NCBI RefSeq assembly: GCF_003315205.1
Contig: NZ_QNRR01000014.1
Location: 62,001-126,000 of the forward strand
Source: Roseimicrobium gellanilyticum
GTDB lineage: Bacteria; Verrucomicrobiota; Verrucomicrobiia; Verrucomicrobiales; Verrucomicrobiaceae
Length of the DNA: 64,000 nt
Direction: 5' to 3'
The notes beneath the pieces are model-generated. The model saw nothing but the letters and a program-made list of their open reading frames with translations, did no database searches and was not told the DNA's origin. Shown piece after piece: positions 17,264 to 28,744 of the stretch. Every line of letters starts with the position of its first letter. The first letter of the stretch is position 1. Position numbers and translations under genes: made by a program.

Positions 17264-20200
17264 TCAATACGCCAGCCACGGCCCGAGCCACTTCTCCATG
17301 TGCTCCACCGTCTCGCCCTTGCGTTTGGCGTAGTCTTCGATCTGATCCTTGTTGATCTTGCCGACGGCGAAGTAGCGCGCCTCGGGGTGGCCGAAGTACA
17401 GGCCACTCACGGCAGCGCCGGGATGCATGGCGTTGCTTTCGGTGAGCGTCACGCCCGTATGGGCAGTGGCGTCCATGAGAGCAAACAAGATGGGCTTCTC
17501 GGTATGGTCCGGCTGCGCGGGATAACCCGGTGCGGGACGGATGCCGCGATAGCGCTCGCGGATGAGTTCCTCGTTGCTGAGCTCTTCTGTCTTCTCATAG
17601 CCCCACGCGACACGAGCCTGCTTATGCAAGTATTCTGCGGTGGCTTCGGCAAGACGGTCCGCAATGGCCTTGGCCATGATGCTGTTGTAGTCGTCGTGCG
17701 CGTTCTTGAAGGTGTCGGCAAACTCGTCTCCTCCGTGGATGCCCACGCAGAAGCCGCCGATGTAGTCCGCGCGACCGCTCTCCTTCGGCGCGACGAAGTC
17801 CGCCAGGGCGTAGTTCGGTTTGTCCTTCTTGGGATTTTGCTGGCGCAACGTGTGAAACACGGTGCGCACCTCGGAGCGTGATTCGTCTGTGTACACTTCC
17901 ACGTCGTCGCCCACACGATTGGCAGGCCAGAACGCGTAGCATGCGCGGATGGTGTAGCGCTTCTCCGCGATGACACGTTGCAGCAACGCGTACGCATCGT
18001 TGTAGAGCTTTGCCGCCTCGGGCTCGACCTGTTCCTGGAACTCTGGCAGCGCGCTTTTGAAGCGCTGCTCATCCGGATGCCAGCGACCCCGCAGCTCCCA
18101 CGTGTGGAAGAACGGCGACCAATCAATGAAGGGCACCACCTCCTCGATGGGCAGCGGGTCATACACCTTCACGCCCGTGAAGGACGGCACGGCGATCTCC
18201 TGCGTGGCCCAGTCAAATTGTGATCCCTTCGCGCGGGCCTCGGCAATCGGCAGCAGCTTGCTGGCCTCATCCTTGGCAGCGTACTTCTGGCGCAGGTCGT
18301 TATGGCGCTCTTCGTTCTTCTGCACGAAGCCCGCCCGTTGATCTTCGCTGAGCAGTGATGTCATCACGGGCACGGAGCGGGAAGCATCCAGCACATGCAC
18401 GATGGGATGATCGTACTTCGGGGCGATCTTGATCGCGGTGTGCGCAGCGCTGGTGGTCGCACCGCCGATAAGCAGCGGGAGCTTGAAGCCGTTACGCTTC
18501 ATCTCGCTGGCGACGTGCACCATCTCATCGAGCGAAGGCGTGATGAGGCCGCTCAGGCCGATGATGTCCGCCTTCTCTTCGACAGCACGCTCAAGAATCT
18601 TCTCACAAGCCACCATCACACCGAGGTCGATCACGCGGAAGCCATTGCAGGCCATGACCACGCCCACGATGTTTTTTCCGATGTCGTGCACGTCGCCTTT
18701 CACCGTGGCGAGCACGATGGTAGGTGAGGATTCTTCAGCGGCCATTTCCGCCACGGCATCGGCATTGGTCTCCAGGGCCTTGCGGTGGGCGGCAGCGCGA
18801 GCTTCGGCCTGCGCCACCTTTTCTGCCTCCATGAACGGTTGCAGATAAGCCACGGCCTTCTTCATCACGCGGGCGCTCTTCACCACCTGTGGCAGGAACA
18901 TCTTTCCTGCACCGAAAAGGTCACCCACCACGCTCATGCCATCCATGAGAGGACCTTCGATGACCTTCAGCGGCACGCCGAGCTCAGCGCGCGCTTCTTC
19001 CGTGTCCTGATCGATGAAGTCCGTGATGCCACGAAGCAGGGCATGCTCCAGCCGCTTCGCCACCGGAGCGTCGCGCCAGGCGAGATCGACTTCCTGCTTC
19101 TTGTCACCCTTCTGTCCCTTGAACTGCTCGGCGTAGTCGACCAGGATCTCCGTCGCATCCGGGCGGCGGTTGAGAAGCACGTCCTCCACCTTGACCAACA
19201 TTTCCTCGGGGACGTCTTCGTACACCTCGAGCATGCCGGCATTCACAATGCCCATGTCCATGCCCGCCTTGATCGCGTGATAGAGGAAGGCGCTGTGCAT
19301 TGCCTCGCGCACCTTGTTGTTGCCGCGGAAGCTGAAGCTGATGTTGCTCACGCCGCCGCTCACTTTCGCGCCGGGCAGGTTCTGCTTGATCCACCGCGTG
19401 GCGTTGATGAAGTCGAGCGCGTAGTTGTTGTGCTCCTCCATCCCCGTGGCCACGGTGAGGATGTTCGGGTCAAAGATGATGTCCTGCGGGTTGAAGCCCA
19501 CTTCGTCCACGAGAATGCGGTAGGCACGCTCGCAGATGCGGATCTTGTCCTCGTAGGTCGCGGCCTGGCCCTGCTCATCGAAGGCCATCACCACCGTCGC
19601 GGCGCCGTACTGGTTGATGACGCGGGCATGATCCTTGAAGATCTCCTCGCCTTCCTTCAGCGAGATGGAGTTCACGATGCCCTTGCCCTGGAGGCACTTC
19701 AGACCGGCCTCGATGACCTCCCACTTCGAGGAGTCCACCATGATCGGTACCTTCGCGATTTCAGGTTCGGCGGCCAGCAGTTGCAGGAACCGCGTCATCA
19801 TGGTCACGCCCTCGATGAGGCCTTCGTCCATGCAGACGTCGATGACATTGGCACCATTCTCCACCTGCTGGCGGGCGATGGCGACCGCGTCCTCCAACTT
19901 GTTCTCTTTGATGAGCTTGGCGAACTTGGGCGAGCCCGCCACGTTCGTGCGCTCGCCGATCATGAGGTAGTTCGCCTCTTTCGCCAGCGTGAAGGCATCA
20001 CTGCCACTCAGGCGCATGAGGGGCTCGATTTCCGGAATGGGGCGGGGCTCAAAACGCTCCACCGCCTTGGCGATGGCCGCAATGTGGTCCGGCGTGTTGC
20101 CGCAGCAACCACCCGCGATGTTCACCAGCTTCCCACCGGCAAAATCCGTGAGGTACTCACCCATGTGCTGCGGCTCAAGGTCGAAGCCGGTGGGCGTGAG

Positions 20201-21121
20201 CGGGTTGGGCATGCCCGCGTTCGGGTAGCAGGAGACGAAGGTGTCCGCACGGGTGGATAGCTCCTCCAAGAAGGGGCGCATCTTGTCCGGACCGAGGGAA
20301 CAGTTCAGCCCGATCGACAGGAGCTTGTGCTGCCGCACTGAATTCCACAGAGCCTCGACCTTCTGCGCCGAGATCATGGTCTCGCCACCGAGACCCACCG
20401 CTGCGGAAACCTGGATGGGAAGGCGAAGCTTGTCCTCGTCAAAGACCTGCTCGATGGCGACCAGTGCCGCCTTGGCATTCAGGGCATCGAAGATGGTCTC
20501 CACCAGCAGAGTGTCGCAGCCGCCAGCAATGAGGGCGCGGACCTGGCGTCGGTAGTCCTCCACCACCTGATCGAAGGTCACGACGCGAAATCCGGCGTCA
20601 TCCGCATCGGGAGACACTGAGAGCGAGACCGTGAGCGGCCCGATGGCGCCGGCCACGTAGCGCTTGCGGCCCGTGTCCGAGCCAATCTTGTCCGCCCATT
20701 CGCGACAGAGGCGCGCGGACTGGAAATTGATGTCCCAAGCAAGCTCCTCAAGGAACTTATCATCAAGGACTTCCTGATAGAAGGCGGCGTCCTTGCGACC
20801 CTTGCCAGTCTCACGGGGATCCTCCTTGAAGAACTCGCTCTGGGCGATGCTGGAGCCGGAGAACGTGTTCGTCTCGATCATGTCCGCCCCCGCCACGAGG
20901 AAGCGCTTGTGGATGTCTCCGATGACATCCGGCCGGGTCAGGGAAAGGATGTCCCCGTTGTTCTTCAGGTCTTTGGGGGCATCCTTGAAACGTTCACCGC
21001 GGGTGTCCGCCTCGGTCAGACCATAGCCGCGGATGGTGGTGCCCATGGCTCCATCGATGACCATAATGCGGCGGCTGAGCTCTTTACGGAGTTCTTCAGT
21101 GGCATCGGGTTGGGCGGGCAT
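17264..21121 (-). CDS. metH: Cobalamin-dependent methionine synthase
   Basis: This enzyme methylates homocysteine to methionine using 5-methyl-tetrahydrofolate and B12. At 1285 aa all modules are present. The homocysteine domain has zinc cysteines in GLNCSLGP (about 270) and GGCCGN (about 340). The folate domain starts near 375 ([16 protein letters not shown]). The cap helices span about 660-770. The B12 domain has the axial-His motif [11 protein letters not shown] (about 810). The C-terminal reactivation domain has RPAPGYP for SAM binding. Reductive reactivation would need a flavodoxin-type partner not seen here. I find no recognisable SAM, SAH or cobalamin riboswitch upstream. Confidence 0.98.
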   Translation of the reverse strand: MPAQPDATEELRKELSRRIMVIDGAMGTTIRGYGLTEADTRGERFKDAPKDLKNNGDILSLTRPDVIGDIHKRFLVAGADMIETNTFSGSSIAQSEFFKEDPRETGKGRKDAAFYQEVLDDKFLEELAWDINFQSARLCREWADKIGSDTGRKRYVAGAIGPLTVSLSVSPDADDAGFRVVTFDQVVEDYRRQVRALIAGGCDTLLVETIFDALNAKAALVAIEQVFDEDKLRLPIQVSAAVGLGGETMISAQKVEALWNSVRQHKLLSIGLNCSLGPDKMRPFLEELSTRADTFVSCYPNAGMPNPLTPTGFDLEPQHMGEYLTDFAGGKLVNIAGGCCGNTPDHIAAIAKAVERFEPRPIPEIEPLMRLSGSDAFTLAKEANYLMIGERTNVAGSPKFAKLIKENKLEDAVAIARQQVENGANVIDVCMDEGLIEGVTMMTRFLQLLAAEPEIAKVPIMVDSSKWEVIEAGLKCLQGKGIVNSISLKEGEEIFKDHARVINQYGAATVVMAFDEQGQAATYEDKIRICERAYRILVDEVGFNPQDIIFDPNILTVATGMEEHNNYALDFINATRWIKQNLPGAKVSGGVSNISFSFRGNNKVREAMHSAFLYHAIKAGMDMGIVNAGMLEVYEDVPEEMLVKVEDVLLNRRPDATEILVDYAEQFKGQKGDKKQEVDLAWRDAPVAKRLEHALLRGITDFIDQDTEEARAELGVPLKVIEGPLMDGMSVVGDLFGAGKMFLPQVVKSARVMKKAVAYLQPFMEAEKVAQAEARAAAHRKALETNADAVAEMAAEESSPTIVLATVKGDVHDIGKNIVGVVMACNGFRVIDLGVMVACEKILERAVEEKADIIGLSGLITPSLDEMVHVASEMKRNGFKLPLLIGGATTSAAHTAIKIAPKYDHPIVHVLDASRSVPVMTSLLSEDQRAGFVQKNEERHNDLRQKYAAKDEASKLLPIAEARAKGSQFDWATQEIAVPSFTGVKVYDPLPIEEVVPFIDWSPFFHTWELRGRWHPDEQRFKSALPEFQEQVEPEAAKLYNDAYALLQRVIAEKRYTIRACYAFWPANRVGDDVEVYTDESRSEVRTVFHTLRQQNPKKDKPNYALADFVAPKESGRADYIGGFCVGIHGGDEFADTFKNAHDDYNSIMAKAIADRLAEATAEYLHKQARVAWGYEKTEELSNEELIRERYRGIRPAPGYPAQPDHTEKPILFALMDATAHTGVTLTESNAMHPGAAVSGLYFGHPEARYFAVGKINKDQIEDYAKRKGETVEHMEKWLGPWLAY

Positions 21122-21814
21122 GGGAGGGGGATGTTAGAACCGGCGGCGGAGGCTTTCAAGTACGTATCAACGCATCATGATAGGAAGATACGAATAGGAG
21201 CTGACGAAAGCCCGAAGGATTCCGTAAAAAGACAAAAGTTGGCCAAACGAACTATCGTTTTGGAAGTCGTTGGTTTTCAGCGAACGAACGGGTGAATTCC
21301 TGACAAGGCGGCAACTTGTCGTGGTGAATCGGGCGATGAGGGAAGTGCGCATACGAGCAGCGGGCAAGTCCTGCACAGAGTATTCCATGAGATGGCGAAG
21401 AAGCTAGTCTCATTTGCTCGATAATCCCGTTGAACACACCGTTAAACTAAATGCGGCGATTGAGGTGCTAGTGCATTGTCGAAGAGGTGACAAAGGGTTC
21501 CGACCATGGGCTCGAAACGGTGGGGCAGGTGGGTCCGATTGGACGCGGCGGACGGGAGTCACACGGATAGGAGTTATGCGCAATTTGGGATCATTATATA
21601 AAGCATTTCACATAACGTCGCGGCTCCCTCCGTGAGTGACGCAATTGTGACCGGATTGCAGGTTGATTTTCGAGGCCTTGATCAGCGTGGAACGCCCATT
21701 CCATGCGGGAAGGAGGGACTTTGTGAAAAATTTCACAAATTAGCCTTGCACCCATTTCCCAGTCCGGTTAAGTCATAACCCCCGCCATTGTTTCGGGCCC
21801 CTGATCTCACGCTT
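21122..21814. other. Gene-poor gap between divergent metH and the atp operon
   Basis: About 690 bp with no convincing gene. The base composition is more AT-rich than the neighbours. Visible structures are CCAAACGA-ACTA-TCGTTTTGG (21243-21263), GACAAG/CTTGTC (21302-21320), TATATAAA near 21596, and the 20-bp palindrome at 21720-21739. Short ORFs here have no family resemblance. It presumably holds both promoters and possibly an unannotated RNA. Confidence 0.6.
21720..21774 (+). promoter_or_regulatory. Palindromic operator-like site and weak promoter for the atp operon
   Basis: A perfect 20-bp palindrome TTTGTGAAA-AA-TTTCACAAA (21720-21739) sits a few bases upstream of a possible -35 TTGCAC (21746-21751), 17-bp spacer, and weak -10 TAAGTC (21769-21774). 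The half-site TGTGA resembles a CRP/FNR-type half-site, but the 4-bp spacing between TTGTGA and TTCACA differs from the classical 6 bp. Palindrome confidence is high and promoter assignment is low. Confidence 0.45.
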
Positions 21815-22720
21815 ATGCTTCCCGCCGAGAATCTAACTTTTTCGATGCCCGTCATGCTGGCTGAAGTAGGCGCGGCTGCGAGCCCGGTTTTTCCGGGCCT
21901 CAGCTTCCTGAGTTTCATCACCAGTTCCACCTTGGTGGCGCTCATCGTACTCGGAGTGCTGCTCTGGCTGTCCAAGAAAGCAACCACCGGCATGCAGTTG
22001 GTGCCGCACAAGGCGCAAAACTTTTTTGAGTTTCTGGTGGAAGGTCTCTATGGCCGCGTAGAAGCCATCGTGGGTGCCAAGCTTGCGCCGAAAGCGTTCC
22101 CTCTGCTGGCAACGCTGTTCCTCTTCATCCTTGTTTCAAACTGGTTCGGCCTTGTTCCTGGAGTCGGCACCATTGGCTGGGGCAAAGGCACGGGCCCACT
22201 TACCATCGGCACTGGCGCCCATGACATGGTGAACCCCGTTCTGCGTCCTCCGACAGGCGACCTGAACATGACCATCGGCCTCGCGCTGACCGCGTTTATC
22301 GTCTGGCTCTTCATCACGCTCAAAGAAATCGGCGTGTGGGGCTTCGTGGTTCACACTTTCGGACCCAAAGGTGGTCTGAAAGGCTTCATGGGGTTCGTGG
22401 TTGGTCTCGTGTTCCTCTTCGTCGGCGCCATCGAGTTGGTGTCCATCGCGATGCGCCCGCTGACCCTCTCCGTGCGTCTCTACGGGAACATCTATGCCGG
22501 TGAAAGCGTGCTTCACGCCATGAGCAGCATGATGGACAACTCCGGCCCGGTCTTGAGCTTCCTGGGCAGCGTGCTTCTCCCGATTCCCTTCTACTTCATG
22601 GAACTGCTGGTGGGCCTGCTGCAGGCCATGGTGTTCACCCTCCTCTGCGCGGTGTACATCCAGCTCTCCACTACTCACGACGACCACGGTCATGAGGAAG
22701 GACACGGCAGCCATCATTAA
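21815..22720 (+). CDS. atpB: ATP synthase Fo subunit a
   Basis: This is the stator half of the proton channel in the inner membrane. It has about 301 aa with five to six membrane helices. The essential arginine is in SVRLYGNIYAGE, equivalent to E. coli Arg210. The ATG at 21815 is preferred to an in-frame TTG at 21788. The C-terminal tail is His-rich (HDDHGHEEGHGSHH), unusual but short. It is the first gene of the atpBEFHAGDC operon; no atpI precedes it. Confidence 0.96.
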   Translation: MLPAENLTFSMPVMLAEVGAAASPVFPGLSFLSFITSSTLVALIVLGVLLWLSKKATTGMQLVPHKAQNFFEFLVEGLYGRVEAIVGAKLAPKAFPLLATLFLFILVSNWFGLVPGVGTIGWGKGTGPLTIGTGAHDMVNPVLRPPTGDLNMTIGLALTAFIVWLFITLKEIGVWGFVVHTFGPKGGLKGFMGFVVGLVFLFVGAIELVSIAMRPLTLSVRLYGNIYAGESVLHAMSSMMDNSGPVLSFLGSVLLPIPFYFMELLVGLLQAMVFTLLCAVYIQLSTTHDDHGHEEGHGSHH

Positions 22721-22802
22721 ACTTTGAGACTTTGGCTGCAGGACCATGCGCAACGTGTGGATGCAGTCGACACAACAAACACAAACATCCAGAACTAAGC
22801 AT

Positions 22803-23054
22803 ATGATCAACGAAATCATCACCATGGCTGCCGAAGCTCCCGCTCACGCTCCCGCAGTGCAGGGCGTCTACGGCAACATCGCCTCCGGCCTCGGCGTCAT
22901 CGGCGCTGCTCTTGGCGTGGGCATGGCCGGCTCCAAGGCTGTGGAAGCCGTGGGCCGCAATCCCGGCGCTTTCGGTAACATCCTCGTTATCGGCATTATC
23001 GCGATGGCCCTTGCAGAAGGTCTGGGCGTGATGGCCCTCTTCCTTGCCAAGTAA
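22803..23054 (+). CDS. atpE: ATP synthase Fo subunit c
   Basis: An 83-aa hairpin of two membrane helices forming the rotor ring. The polar loop contains the conserved GRNPGAFG, and the ion-carrying Glu lies in IAMALAEGLGV. The Gln and Ser/Thr that coordinate sodium in Na-dependent rings are not seen, so proton coupling is inferred. I place the start at MINEIITMAAEAP (22803); a longer in-frame ORF from 22746 adds an implausible hydrophilic leader. Confidence 0.95.
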   Translation: MINEIITMAAEAPAHAPAVQGVYGNIASGLGVIGAALGVGMAGSKAVEAVGRNPGAFGNILVIGIIAMALAEGLGVMALFLAK

Positions 23055-23144
23055 GTCGTTCTTGTTACTTCCCGGCGGGCTGCCCGTGCAGCCCGCCAAC
23101 TTTCGCCTCCTCAACCAGCAGCAGCACCTACACCAACCAGCGTT

Positions 23145-23636
23145 ATGTTAGAACAGTTCGGCATCCAGTGGCCCAAGATCATCGCGCAGGTCTTCACTTT
23201 CGGAATCGTGTATTTCGTGCTGAATCGCTACGCATTCGGCCCGATCGTCGCCATGCTGGAGGCCCGCCGCAAGCGCATCGCCGATGGCGAAGCCAAGCTT
23301 GAAAAGATCGCCCGTGACCTCGCCGCCGCAGAAGAAAATGCGCGCGCCATCATCGACAAGGCCAACACCGACGGCAACCGCCTCATCAAGGAAGCCAATG
23401 ACAGCGCCGCCGCAGTGAAGGAGCGCAAGGCTCAGGAAGCAGTCGCTGAAGCCAACAGCATCCTCGCCAAGGCCCGCGAAGCCTCCAAGCTCGAACAGGA
23501 GCAGCTTCTCACCCAGCTCAAGCGCGAATTCGGCCGCATGGTCGTGGACGCCACGGGCCGCGTGACCGGCAAGGTCCTCACCAACGAAGACCAGGACCGC
23601 ATCAATCGCGAGACGGCTGCCCAGGTGGCCCTCTAA
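23145..23636 (+). CDS. atpF: ATP synthase Fo subunit b
   Basis: This 163-aa subunit forms the peripheral stalk. The N-terminal membrane helix (about 8-27, IIAQVFTFGIVYFVLNRYAF) is followed by a long Ala/Lys/Glu-rich coiled coil (EARRKRIADGEAKLEKI onward) that reaches F1. Length and topology are normal. It is one copy of a single b type with no b-prime partner gene, so a homodimer is expected. Confidence 0.95.
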   Translation: MLEQFGIQWPKIIAQVFTFGIVYFVLNRYAFGPIVAMLEARRKRIADGEAKLEKIARDLAAAEENARAIIDKANTDGNRLIKEANDSAAAVKERKAQEAVAEANSILAKAREASKLEQEQLLTQLKREFGRMVVDATGRVTGKVLTNEDQDRINRETAAQVAL

Positions 23637-23684
23637 TCCTGCCCTTCCCTTTCCGAATCCCATTTCCCCTAGCAGAGACCGGAC

Positions 23685-24083
23685 ATGAAAATCGACAAGA
23701 ACTCCGCCCGCGCCGCACGCCAGCTCATGCGCGCCTGTGTGGACAAGAATGGCCGTCTCCAGCAGCCCCGCGTCCGCGCTGTGGTGAAGCGCCTCGCCGA
23801 GGAGAAGCCCCGCGGCTACCTGCGCATCCTCGCCGGGTTCGAGCGTCTGCTCCGCCTCGAGGTGGAAAAGCGTCACGCGCTCATCGAAAGCGCCTCGCCC
23901 CTCTCCAGCACCTTGCGCGACAAGATTCGCGCCGACCTGCAGGCCAAGTTCGGCACCGATCTTGAATTTGATTTCGCTGAGAAGCCCGAGCTTCTCGGCG
24001 GTCTTCGTGTGCAGGTGGGCAGCCATGTGTGGGACGGCAGCGTCCTCGCCAAGCTCGAATCCCTCCGCAACAGTCTCTCCTAA
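23685..24083 (+). CDS. atpH: ATP synthase F1 subunit delta, short form
   Basis: It lies in the invariant delta position between b and alpha. It has only 132 aa against roughly 175-180 in most bacteria. The C-terminal part is typical ([20 protein letters not shown], then [20 protein letters not shown]), matching the b-contacting region. The shortage is in the N-terminal helical bundle that caps the alpha subunits. The reading frame is intact and the spacing to atpF is normal (48 bp), so this looks like a genuine short form and not a frameshift. Confidence 0.9.
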   Translation: MKIDKNSARAARQLMRACVDKNGRLQQPRVRAVVKRLAEEKPRGYLRILAGFERLLRLEVEKRHALIESASPLSSTLRDKIRADLQAKFGTDLEFDFAEKPELLGGLRVQVGSHVWDGSVLAKLESLRNSLS

Positions 24084-24133
24084 GTCCCCTTCCCGGCCAG
24101 TTTCAGAATCCTACTTCAACCGCAGTCAAATCC

Positions 24134-25663
24134 ATGAGCAGCATCCTCCAGGAAATCGAAAGAGAAATCGCCGGACTCAAGACGGCTGTCACCAGGTCCA
24201 ACGTGGGCGTGGTTCGTGAAATCGGGGACGGCGTGGCGAAGGTCGAAGGCCTGAGCGATGTGATGCTCAACGAAATGATCGAGTTCCCCGGCGGCCTGTA
24301 CGGTCTGGCGCTGAACCTCGAAGAAACCGAAGTGGGTTGCGTGCTTCTCGGCTCCGGCGAAAAGATCAAGGCTGGCGACGAAGTCAAGACCACCGGTCGT
24401 CTCCTCTCCGTTCCCGTGGGCAAGAGCCTCCTCGGCCGCGTGGTGAACGCGCTCGGCCAGGCCATCGACGGCAAGGGCGACATCAAGGGTGACGCTGAGT
24501 ACCCGGTCGAAAAGATCGCTCCTGGCATCATTACCCGTAAGTCCGTGTCCGTTCCCGTGCAGACCGGCATTCTCCCGATTGATGCGATGATTCCGATTGG
24601 CCGCGGTCAGCGCGAGCTCATCATCGGTGACCGCTCCACGGGCAAGACCACCATTGCGGTGGACACCATCATCTCCCAGGCGAAGCAGAACAAGGCTGCC
24701 GAACAGGGCAAGCTGCAGGGCCACAAGCCCCTCTACTGCATCTACGTCGCCATCGGCCAGAAGCAGTCGAACATCGCCCGTGTGGTGAAGACGCTCGAAG
24801 AAGCCGGCGCCATGGAATACACCGTGATCGTCAGCGCTTCCGCTTCGGACTCCGCGGTGAACCAGTACCTCTCCCCGTACACGGGCTGCGCCATCGGCGA
24901 ATGGTTCATGGACCAGGGCCAGGACGCTCTCATCGTGTTCGATGACCTTTCCAAGCAGGCCGTTGCTTACCGCCAGGTGTCCCTGGTGCTGAAGCGCCCC
25001 TCCGGTCGTGAAGCCTATCCCGGTGACGTGTTCTACCTCCACAGCCGTCTGCTTGAGCGCTCGGCCCGTGTGAATGAAAACTACGGTGGCGGTTCCATCA
25101 CCGCTCTCCCGATCATCGAGACGCAGGCCGGTGACGTGTCCGCGTACATCCCGACGAACGTGATTTCCATCACGGACGGCCAGATCTTCCTCGAAACTGA
25201 CTTGTTCTACCAGGGCATCCGCCCCGCCATCTCGGTGGGTCTCTCGGTGTCCCGCGTGGGTTCCGCCGCCCAGACGAAGGCCATCAAGAAAGTGGCCGGT
25301 ACCACCAAGCTGGACCTCGCGCAGTTCCGTGAACTCGCTGCGTTCGCCCAGTTCGGTTCCGACCTCGACGCTGGCACGAAGGCCAAGCTCGACCGCGGCG
25401 CCCGCATCGTGGAACTCTTCAAGCAGCAACAGTATCAGCCGAAGAGCCTCCCCATCATGGTGGTGACCCTTTACGCGATGCAGAACGGCTTCTTCGATGA
25501 CGTGCCGGTGGACCGCGTGCGTGAGTGCCAGACCAAGCTGGAAGAATACTTCACCACCCGCAAGGAAGCCCTCCTCGACCGCATCGGCAACGAGAAGGCC
25601 CTCGACAACGTGGCGGACGAACTGAAGACCGCGGTCACCGATTTCAAGGCGACCTGGAAGTAA
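24134..25663 (+). CDS. atpA: ATP synthase F1 subunit alpha
   Basis: This is the non-catalytic nucleotide-binding subunit of F1. It has 509 aa starting [15 protein letters not shown]. It contains Walker [31 protein letters not shown] (Walker B), and the alpha signature [17 protein letters not shown] with the arginine finger that reaches the beta active site. A longer in-frame ORF begins at 24029 but overlaps atpH and adds unrelated residues, so 24134 is chosen. Confidence 0.98.
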   Translation: MSSILQEIEREIAGLKTAVTRSNVGVVREIGDGVAKVEGLSDVMLNEMIEFPGGLYGLALNLEETEVGCVLLGSGEKIKAGDEVKTTGRLLSVPVGKSLLGRVVNALGQAIDGKGDIKGDAEYPVEKIAPGIITRKSVSVPVQTGILPIDAMIPIGRGQRELIIGDRSTGKTTIAVDTIISQAKQNKAAEQGKLQGHKPLYCIYVAIGQKQSNIARVVKTLEEAGAMEYTVIVSASASDSAVNQYLSPYTGCAIGEWFMDQGQDALIVFDDLSKQAVAYRQVSLVLKRPSGREAYPGDVFYLHSRLLERSARVNENYGGGSITALPIIETQAGDVSAYIPTNVISITDGQIFLETDLFYQGIRPAISVGLSVSRVGSAAQTKAIKKVAGTTKLDLAQFRELAAFAQFGSDLDAGTKAKLDRGARIVELFKQQQYQPKSLPIMVVTLYAMQNGFFDDVPVDRVRECQTKLEEYFTTRKEALLDRIGNEKALDNVADELKTAVTDFKATWK

Positions 25664-25712
25664 GTCCCTCCTGCTGCAGTCTCCGGTCTCAAATTTCGAA
25701 TCTTAGCGCCCA

Positions 25713-26609
25713 ATGCCCTCCACCCGCGACATCCGCCGCCGCATCAAGTCGGTCAAAAACACGGCCCAGATTACCAAGGCCATGCAGCTCGTCGCGGCTG
25801 CGAAGATGAAGAAGGCACAGGATCAGGCCACCAACGGCCGTCCCTATGCCGAGCTTCTGAACAAGGTGCTGGTGAGTCTGCGTGAAGGCATTGAGGAAGG
25901 CAGCCATCCTTACTTTGTGGAAGGAAAGGGCGGCAAGACCCTCGTCATCCTCATCACGAGTGACAAGGGCCTGTGCGGCGCGCTGAATACGAACCTTCTC
26001 AAGAAGCTCATCGCAGCCGACCTGCCGGGCGAAGTGGAGTTCGTGACAATCGGCCGCAAGGGCGCCCAGTCCCTCTCCCGCCTGCGCAAGAAGCTCATTG
26101 CCGACTTCCCCATCAAGGATCCCGCGAAGTTCCTGGAACTCCGCACGGTCGGCAACTTCGTGCAGGAGAAATTCCTCACGGGTGAGTACGCGAAGGTCCT
26201 CGTCGCCTTCAACAACTTCATCAACACGGTGACCATCGTCCCCACGGTGGAGCAGCTCCTTCCGGTCAATCCCGTGACCCTCGGCGGCAAGCGGGACTTC
26301 GAAGGCATGAGCGGCGTCTACCAGCCAACAGAGCAGCAGGCTGGAGACAATCCGGAGTACATCTTCGAGCCGGATGCCCGCACGGTGTTTGAGACCATCC
26401 TGCCGCAGTATGTAAACAACACGCTCTGGCAGATGCTTCTGGAAGCCCGCGCGTCCGAGCACTCCAGCCGTATGGTCGCCATGAAGAATGCGACCGACAA
26501 CGCGAAGCAGCTCATCAAGGACCTGACCCTCGAGTACAACAAGCTCCGCCAGGCTGCCATCACCAACGAACTTCTCGAAATCACGACCGCCAAGATGGCG
26601 CTCGAATAG
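25713..26609 (+). CDS. atpG: ATP synthase F1 subunit gamma
   Basis: This is the rotor shaft of F1, 298 aa. The N-terminal helix STRDIRRRIKSVKNTAQITKAMQLVAAAKM and the C-terminal helix ARASEHSSRMVAMKNATDNA are the hallmark paired coiled coil. The middle GLCGALNT is also conserved. The length is near the family norm. A 49-bp gap separates it from atpA. Confidence 0.97.
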   Translation: MPSTRDIRRRIKSVKNTAQITKAMQLVAAAKMKKAQDQATNGRPYAELLNKVLVSLREGIEEGSHPYFVEGKGGKTLVILITSDKGLCGALNTNLLKKLIAADLPGEVEFVTIGRKGAQSLSRLRKKLIADFPIKDPAKFLELRTVGNFVQEKFLTGEYAKVLVAFNNFINTVTIVPTVEQLLPVNPVTLGGKRDFEGMSGVYQPTEQQAGDNPEYIFEPDARTVFETILPQYVNNTLWQMLLEARASEHSSRMVAMKNATDNAKQLIKDLTLEYNKLRQAAITNELLEITTAKMALE

Positions 26610-28112
<1,503 letters not shown>

Positions 28113-28162
28113 GCCTGACGACCCATTCTGGTTCCTGACAACGATTCCTCCAATAGCAACCC

Positions 28163-28579
28163 ATGCCTCTCCAGCTCGAAATCGTCACTCCTGAAGCCCG
28201 GATCTTCTCTGGAGAGGTGGATTCGGTGGTGCTGCCTGGCTCCGATGGTGAGCTGGGCATCCTGCCCCACCACGTGCCTCTGGTCACCACGCTGAAGCCC
28301 GGTGAGCTGGTCTATTCCCAGACCGGCAAGTCGGAATACTTCGCTGTGGGCACCGGCTTTGTGGAAGTGACCGGTGGACGCGTGTCCGTGCTTACGGACA
28401 TGGCCAAGGGCGAAAGCGAAATCGATGAGAAGTCCGTTGAGGACGCCCTCAAGCGCGCGCAGGAACGCCTGGAATCCATCAAGCACGATTCGGCTACCGA
28501 AGAGGTCGCGATGGTGCAGGCCATGATCCAGAAATCCATGGCTCAGCTCCACGTGAAGCGCCGCCGCAAGAACGTCTAA
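28163..28579 (+). CDS. atpC: ATP synthase F1 subunit epsilon
   Basis: It couples the rotor to the c-ring and may inhibit ATP hydrolysis. It has 138 aa. The N-terminal beta sandwich (MPLQLEIVTPEARIFSGEVDSVVLPG, GELGILPHHVPLVT) is followed by the two-helix C-terminal domain (EDALKRAQERLESI). It is the last gene of the operon; a strong terminator starts about 45 bp after its stop. Confidence 0.97.
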   Translation: MPLQLEIVTPEARIFSGEVDSVVLPGSDGELGILPHHVPLVTTLKPGELVYSQTGKSEYFAVGTGFVEVTGGRVSVLTDMAKGESEIDEKSVEDALKRAQERLESIKHDSATEEVAMVQAMIQKSMAQLHVKRRRKNV

Positions 28580-28622
28580 ACCAGCGCGACACATCCGGTC
28601 GTCACTCTCATTCGATTCCACG

Positions 28623-28651
28623 CAGGAGGCAGCAATGCCTCCTGTTTTTTT
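28623..28651 (+). terminator. Rho-independent terminator of the atp operon
   Basis: A 9-bp perfect stem CAGGAGGCA/TGCCTCCTG (28623-28631 with 28636-28644) with a GCAA tetraloop is followed directly by seven T residues. This is the clearest intrinsic terminator in the window and it ends the atpBEFHAGDC transcript. Confidence 0.93.
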
Positions 28652-28693
28652 GGCCGGGAGGCTTCCCGAGTTCTGAGCGCTTTTTATCTGGTT

Positions 28694-28721
28694 TTGCCTT
28701 TCAATTCCCGTTACTCATAAA
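28694..28721 (+). promoter_or_regulatory. Promoter of the TraB/GumN lipoprotein gene
   Basis: -35 TTGCCT (28694-28699), 16-bp spacer, -10 CATAAA (28716-28721). The implied start near 28728 is 17 bp before the ATG at 28745. It sits just after the atp terminator, consistent with an independent unit. Confidence 0.5.
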
Positions 28722-28744
28722 GCGCACTCCTTTCCTCGTTCGCA

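Noticed and set aside
18785-20260. 491-codon plus-strand ORF inside metH
   Set aside because: It is antisense to the methionine synthase coding sequence, with no start context and no recognisable domain.
21122-21400. SAM, SAH or cobalamin riboswitch upstream of metH
   Set aside because: I looked for the conserved cores (for example the B12-box GCCACTG and the SAM-I core) on the minus strand and did not see them. Only simple inverted repeats are present.
22803-23054. Sodium-type c-ring
   Set aside because: The Gln in helix one and Ser/Thr after the Glu in helix two that define sodium binding are not seen, so a proton ring is more likely.
24116-25429. 437-codon minus-strand ORF inside atpA
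   Set aside because: Same reason: it is the complement of a highly conserved gene with strong codon bias.
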